NCBI GenBank assembly: GCA_019414025.1 | Contig: DXMU01000009.1 | Coordinates: forward strand, 1 to 33,425 | DNA from: Collinsella sp. | Lineage (GTDB): Bacteria > Actinomycetota > Coriobacteriia > Coriobacteriales > Coriobacteriaceae | DNA: 33,425 nt | Direction of reading: 5' to 3' | Translations under genes and position numbers: made by a program | Shown: in pieces, positions 29,775-33,425 of the stretch | Layout: the number at the start of each line of letters is the position of its first letter | How positions within the stretch are numbered: position 1 is the stretch's first letter | Notes under the pieces: model-generated | Databases searched by the model: none | What the model saw: the letters and a program-made list of their open reading frames with translations, nothing else | What the model was told of the DNA's origin: nothing

Positions 29775-31679
29775 GTGAAGGAGAAGCTGGTCATGGCGCT
29801 GGTTTTCGCAGCGCTGCTTACCGCGGGGTTTGCGCCACTTATCGCCATTCCCCTCGATTGCATGATCCTCGGATTTCCAATCGAGCTGAGCTCGATCGGA
29901 TTCACCCTGAGCGTGGATAACACCATTTGGTGGTGGATTAACGTGGGGCCTCATTGCGTCCCTGGCTGTCTCGCCTCGTTCGCGCTGTTCCTGTCGGTAT
30001 TCGTGCTCATGCAGCTATCGGCTTCCTCGAAGGAGCGAGCCGCCGACGGAGGTGTACTTGGGGAGGCGCGGGTGAAAACGGGGCCGGAGACCATCCGGGG
30101 CTCGGAGATTTGGGACGGGCACGGACAGCCGAAAAGCAGAGGATTCGTGTACGGGTTTGAGAAGACGCTGTTCGGCTCCAAGTATCTGTTCGAACCGAGG
30201 CGGCACATGTTCCTCGACGGCTCAACGGGTGCCGGAAAATCAAGATCGCTGCTGATCCCGACAATTGATCTGCTGACGTATGGGGCGGATGACGGGGAAT
30301 CGAGGCCGCAGACCATTATCGTGTCCGATGTGAAGAGTGAGCTCATCGAGTTGACGGGCGACGAGCTGGAGCGTCGCGGGTACCGGGTGCTTCTGCTGGA
30401 CGCCCAGCATCCCGAGAAGAGCGACACGTTCAATCCACTGGAAATGGTCGATAGGCTCGCGAACGGGGGGAATCTGCCGGGGGCTGAGCAGGCCGCGGAT
30501 GCCGTCGCCCGTACGCTCATCGCCGGGGAGGGCGATGCGAAGGCGAGCCACTGGACGGAATCCGCGCGGTCGCTGCTCGCCGCGACGATCCTTCTGGTCG
30601 TGCTGGACGAGGGCTGCCCGCGGGGCTGCAAGCACCTCGCGACGGTCTACCACATCATGTGCCTGGGGACGGAGGGGGCCGGCGAGGATCCGTGTGAGCC
30701 GCTGAAGGGCCTGTTCCGTTCCCTGCCGCAGGGGCATCCGGCCCGCTCGCGTGCCTCACAGTTCATCTCGAGCGGCGGCAACGAGCTGAGGAGCATCGTT
30801 TCCACGCTAAAGGTCAACCTGAGGATCTACGCTTCGGCGCCGATTGCGCGAATGGTCTCGGGCGATGATATCGATCCGAGTAGGATCCTGAGCGAGAAGA
30901 CCGCGCTGTTCCTCCACGTGATGGACGAGGGCTCCCCCTACAACGCGATCGCGGCGGTCCTGTTCGAGCAGCTCTACGCTGCCGTGTATTCCATCGCGGA
31001 CGCAGCTGGTGGAAAGCTGCCGCGGCCGGTGTCCATCCTCGGCGACGAATGGGGGAACCTGCCGAAGGTCGAGTGCCTGCCTAGCCTTCTCAGCCTTGGG
31101 CGCTCGTACGACCTGTTCTGGATGGGCGCAGTCCAGAACATCTCTCAGCTGAACAAGTACGGCGAGCGCGACGGACGGAAGAAGATCCTGGCAAACTGCG
31201 GCGTCAAGGTCGCCATGAAACTGGGCGAGGCCGAGGACCGCCAGTATTTCACCGAGCTAGTCGGGAAGACGACGCGGCACACCATGGGAACCAGCTCGAG
31301 CAGGGGGCCTTCGGGCGGTACGGGGTCGACATCCTACAGCGAGCACGCCGACGACCTGATTCATCCTTGGGAGTGGACGGAGATGTCCCCCGACAAGGAC
31401 GGCGTCATCGTGGTGAAGACCGCGGAGAACGGCGTGGGCAGGGAACATGCGGGGTGCTTCCGGGCCCCTGTCTGCGATTGCACGCGGATGCCGACGAAGG
31501 AGCACTTCGATCTGGGGACGCGCGAGCACGAGGCGGCCAAGAGGATGGAATACCAGGCCAGGCTGATATCAAGGCAAATGGGTCGGGAGGACGGCGTCGA
31601 TCTCTGGACTCCCGAATTCGAGGAAGAGGCCGCGGAGCCGCCTGTTGCCGACGGATGGTCCGGCCTCTTCGTCGACTGA
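29775..31679 (+). CDS. VirD4/TraG-type type IV coupling protein
   Basis: A 634-residue ATPase that brings the relaxase-DNA complex to a secretion channel. The N-terminus has two membrane segments (about 7-27 and 63-82). A soluble domain follows with Walker A GSTGAGKS at about 149-156, the IIVSDVKSELIELTGDEL motif typical of VirD4/TraG, Walker B-like PVSILGDEWGNLP, and DLFWMGAVQNISQLNKYG. GTG 29775 with AGGTGG 5 bases upstream is preferred; GTG 29766, adding three residues, is also possible. It directly follows the MobC-like gene. A coupling protein without visible channel genes fits a mobilizable element, or the channel lies beyond the window. Confidence 0.9.
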   Translation: MKEKLVMALVFAALLTAGFAPLIAIPLDCMILGFPIELSSIGFTLSVDNTIWWWINVGPHCVPGCLASFALFLSVFVLMQLSASSKERAADGGVLGEARVKTGPETIRGSEIWDGHGQPKSRGFVYGFEKTLFGSKYLFEPRRHMFLDGSTGAGKSRSLLIPTIDLLTYGADDGESRPQTIIVSDVKSELIELTGDELERRGYRVLLLDAQHPEKSDTFNPLEMVDRLANGGNLPGAEQAADAVARTLIAGEGDAKASHWTESARSLLAATILLVVLDEGCPRGCKHLATVYHIMCLGTEGAGEDPCEPLKGLFRSLPQGHPARSRASQFISSGGNELRSIVSTLKVNLRIYASAPIARMVSGDDIDPSRILSEKTALFLHVMDEGSPYNAIAAVLFEQLYAAVYSIADAAGGKLPRPVSILGDEWGNLPKVECLPSLLSLGRSYDLFWMGAVQNISQLNKYGERDGRKKILANCGVKVAMKLGEAEDRQYFTELVGKTTRHTMGTSSSRGPSGGTGSTSYSEHADDLIHPWEWTEMSPDKDGVIVVKTAENGVGREHAGCFRAPVCDCTRMPTKEHFDLGTREHEAAKRMEYQARLISRQMGREDGVDLWTPEFEEEAAEPPVADGWSGLFVD

Positions 31680-31705
31680 CGGCGGTTTTTGAAGGGAGTT
31701 GGAAA

Positions 31706-32641
31706 ATGACCGCAATCAAGCAGGCGAGCGTCATGAGCGGGGAGCACCTCCAAAACCTCAAGCGGTATTTCGATTGGGACAGGGAGAAAGTCCTGGACCA
31801 CGATACCCAGCACATCATCGATGAGGATCGATGGTTCGAGGAAATGGACGCCACCCGGGAGGCGGCCGGGCACAACCGGCCCGGGAAGCAGGGCTCAAGG
31901 TGCACGTACATGCAGCATCAGGTGATCGGCTTCAACCCGGACGAGTGCTCCTGCAACGGCGGGCCGATGACGCCCTCGCGTTGCATGGAGTACGCGAGGG
32001 ACTACATCGCCAAGCGCTATCCCAACCAGGAGATCGTGATTGTGCTGCATGAGGAGAGGTGCAGGTCGGATGGATCGGCCCGATTCGCCGCTCACCTCGC
32101 CATCAATAGGACGGACCTCGAGACTGGGCGGCGTCTGAACGACGGGCCGGCGAGGGCGGCGGCGAAATCCCGCGTGAGAACGGTGAAGGAGCTCGATACG
32201 AAGTACGGCCTGAGCCAGCTCGAAAGGGGCCTCTCGAACTCGAAGGTGCACGCGCGCCAGCCCGGTCGCGAGGAGCGCGAGATGGCAAAGAAGGGGAGAT
32301 CCGACAAATCCGAGAACGCAAGGGTCCGAGCGATTGTCGCCCAGAGGGCAGAGGAGGTCGGGAGGCTCAAGAGCTGCCCCGACCGCTTCGGAGAGTTTGC
32401 AAGGCGGTTGGAATCGGATGGGATCGAGATCGCCCGATCCAAGCGGGGGGCGCTGCAATACCGCTATCACTCGGAGTCCCTCGGCAAGACGAGGAAGATC
32501 AACGGCGCGAGGCTCGGCTACGCCGTCAACCGCTCGACCGGGCGGATTATGAGGTTCACGGCAAGGGGAATCGACCTTGCCATACGGGCCGCGTGGGAGC
32601 TGGCTCGCGAGGGTGTGGATGACGAAAGAGGCCGGGACTGA
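31706..32641 (+). CDS. Divergent MOBP-like relaxase
   Basis: A 311-residue protein matching the layout of VirD2/MobA (MOBP) relaxases: candidate catalytic Y21 in LQNLKRYFDWD, YMQHQVIGFNPDE at 68-80, a helix with MTPSRCMEYARDYIAKRY, then IVIVLHEERCRSDGSARFAAHLAINRTD at 110-137. The usual metal motif HxDxxxxHxHxxxN appears here as H115...A128-x-H130-x-x-x-N134, so one histidine is replaced. The C-terminal part is basic. Start 31706 follows GGGAGTTGG and the preceding gene. An oriT candidate lies just downstream, which supports the relaxase call. It might use an alternative ligand or be impaired. Confidence 0.7.
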   Translation: MTAIKQASVMSGEHLQNLKRYFDWDREKVLDHDTQHIIDEDRWFEEMDATREAAGHNRPGKQGSRCTYMQHQVIGFNPDECSCNGGPMTPSRCMEYARDYIAKRYPNQEIVIVLHEERCRSDGSARFAAHLAINRTDLETGRRLNDGPARAAAKSRVRTVKELDTKYGLSQLERGLSNSKVHARQPGREEREMAKKGRSDKSENARVRAIVAQRAEEVGRLKSCPDRFGEFARRLESDGIEIARSKRGALQYRYHSESLGKTRKINGARLGYAVNRSTGRIMRFTARGIDLAIRAAWELAREGVDDERGRD

Positions 32642-33036
32642 CTTTCATATCTGAGGTCCGTGCAACAGCCGGTAAGCCTGTTGCACGGTTCTGCGGGAGC
32701 GACTTTGGAGCGGTTCGCACATCCCGGCTTCGGCCGGGCAAGATATTCCGTTGCACGGAATACATATCTTGCATGCCCCGAGAAGCGTAGGCCGAATCGA
32801 CCGGAGTGCAACGGGACAGGTGAGCGGAGGCGCAGTGATGGCGACCCAGGGGAGCCATCGAACGGAGCCGGAGCGAGAGCCGGCGGGGCGATCGCGAGTT
32901 GAAGCCGAGTGATTGTCCCGCCGTTCACGGCCCGCCGGCGGCGGCCCGGGGTTCCAAGGGGACTCGTCCCTTTGGCGCGAAGGGGTCCGGGGATGGCGCG
33001 AGACATCCCCGTGAAACGCCGCGACGGGCACGCCCC
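32642..33036. other. Structured non-coding region after the relaxase
   Basis: I see no gene in this stretch of about 395 bases. It is rich in inverted repeats: 11-bp perfect arms 32658-32668/32678-32688, CCCGGC-TTCG-GCCGGG at 32723-32738, arms 32744-32751/32755-32762, near-perfect 32954-32963/32966-32975, and 32990-33011. The motif TGCAAC or its complement recurs at about 32661, 32680, 32751 and 32806. It could hold the transfer origin and a structured RNA. Confidence 0.6.
32723..32772 (-). other. Candidate oriT with RP4-like nic motif
   Basis: Read on the minus strand: TATTCCGT-GCA-ACGGAATA hairpin (32762-32744), then TATCTTG|CCCGGC, then a CGAA-capped hairpin. Known MOBP origins have an inverted repeat followed by a nic of the form TATCCTG|CCCGGC (RP4). 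The match is all but one base, and nicking would fall between 32739 and 32738. On the plus strand a weaker ATATCTTG|C follows the same hairpin at 32764-32772. Confidence 0.6.
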
Positions 33037-33425
33037 TGTTAGCGTCAATCTAATTTTCACCAGTTTCACTAATCAAACGCGCCGTTCGCGCAAAGGCGGC
33101 TTCACCGCTTGCGCTAACGTATTTTCACCGATTCCGGTCACGCCTTGACGGGTCCGTCCCTCGGCAGGTCCTTCAGCCTGTAGGACCTGCCGGCTATCTT
33201 GACCAGGTGGCAGTGGTGGCAGTGGTGGCACACCCTGTCCGCGATCGCGCTCGCCGCCACGTCGTCCCCGAACACCCTGCCCCAGCCGCCGATCCCCACG
33301 TCGGCGGTGATGATCGTCGAGCGCTGCTCGTAGCGCGTCAATATCAGCTGGAACAACAGGTCCGCGCCCACGCTGCCGACGTCGAGGTAGCCGAGCTCGT
33401 CGATGATCAGCAGCCTCGAGTGGGC
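33037..33425 (-). mobile_element. IS21-family insertion sequence, istB end (partial)
   Basis: The element end is placed near TGTTAGCG at 33037. Repeated ATTTTCACC motifs (33053-33061 and 33121-33129) and an inverted GTTAGCG/CGCTAAC pair lie between it and istB, typical of multiply repeated IS21 ends. The istA gene and the left end would lie beyond the window. The exact end is inferred from the TG terminus and the change in composition. Confidence 0.65.
33138..33425 (-). CDS. istB: IstB-like IS21 transposition helper ATPase, C-terminal part (partial)
   Basis: The frame is open to the window edge on the minus strand, so the N-terminus and Walker A are missing. The 95 visible residues give Walker B RLLIIDELGYLDVGSVGADL, then LLFQLILTRYEQRSTIITAD, WGRVFGDDVAASAIADR, and a final basic KIAGRSYRLKDLP, all typical of IstB. 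IstB oligomerises with ATP on target DNA and recruits the IstA transposase. One oddity is the segment CHHCHHCH where relatives have HHS/HV; it comes from a 9-base unit (GTGGCAGTG type) tandemly repeated near 33208-33234. Confidence 0.88.
   Translation of the reverse strand, partial: AHSRLLIIDELGYLDVGSVGADLLFQLILTRYEQRSTIITADVGIGGWGRVFGDDVAASAIADRVCHHCHHCHLVKIAGRSYRLKDLPRDGPVKA

Larger units (their letters stand above)
25379..33425. mobile_element. Integrative mobilizable/conjugative element (left end; continues past window)
   Basis: The element starts at the tRNA-Thr scar and runs right with integrase, RHH-like protein, HTH/excisionase-like protein, DnaB-like ATPase, MobC-like protein, VirD4-like coupling protein, relaxase and an oriT candidate. 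The window ends within an IS21 insertion. No type IV secretion channel genes are visible, so it is either a mobilizable element or a conjugative element whose other genes lie to the right. The right end cannot be seen. Confidence 0.8.

Noticed and set aside
32660..33148. Short open frames within the structured region after the relaxase.
   Set aside because: Arg/Pro/Gly-rich translations, no ribosome binding sites, and overlap with hairpins; better explained as transfer-origin or IS-end DNA.

Overview
The window looks like chromosome of a human-gut Coriobacteriia bacterium close to Collinsella. The basis is high GC, the order holB-ricT, an expanded mannose-family PTS, and actinobacterial-style protein families. 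No 16S or other marker is present, so genus is inference.

Layout. Positions 1-4015: the end of holB, ricT with a long basic tail, comF, and a protein with a nuclease-like motif. Positions 4016-4747: gene-free DNA with a 34-bp inverted-repeat element, a hairpin and a promoter. Positions 4748-12341: housekeeping genes (solute-binding lipoprotein, hpf, a DegV protein, a beta-hydroxyacid dehydrogenase with a His/Cys tail, a small membrane protein, a HEAT-like protein, NAD-type isocitrate dehydrogenase, a membrane-anchored SurA-like protein). Positions 12454-13341 (minus strand): an XRE regulator and a DUF2975 membrane protein. Positions 13342-14041: a 700-bp control region dense in palindromes.

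Positions 14042-24097 form an amino-sugar region: PTS EIIA-YajC-EIIB-EIIC-EIID, a GntR/UTRA regulator, AgaS, NagA, a flavodoxin-like protein (minus strand), a galactose-mutarotase-like protein, a LacC/PfkB kinase, a remnant of a second nagA, and a YhcH/NanQ-type protein. Read together this is a nearly complete N-acetylgalactosamine route: uptake as GalNAc-6-P, deacetylation, deamination/isomerisation to tagatose-6-P, then phosphorylation to tagatose-1,6-bisphosphate. The aldolase is not in the window. TGGT-N4-ACCA operators lie before both the PTS operon and agaS, which suggests that the GntR protein controls both.

Positions 24232-25121 hold two unrecognised minus-strand genes. At 25379-25423 is only the 3' part of a tRNA-Thr(CGT). 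It is the scar of an integrated element that runs right, past the window end. The element carries a tyrosine integrase, a ribbon-helix-helix-like protein (minus strand), an excisionase-like HTH protein, a DnaB/RecA-type ATPase, a small unknown protein, a MobC-like protein, a VirD4-type coupling protein and a divergent MOBP-like relaxase. Next comes a strongly structured non-coding region with a candidate RP4-like oriT. The window ends inside an IS21-family insertion (istB, minus strand, partial).
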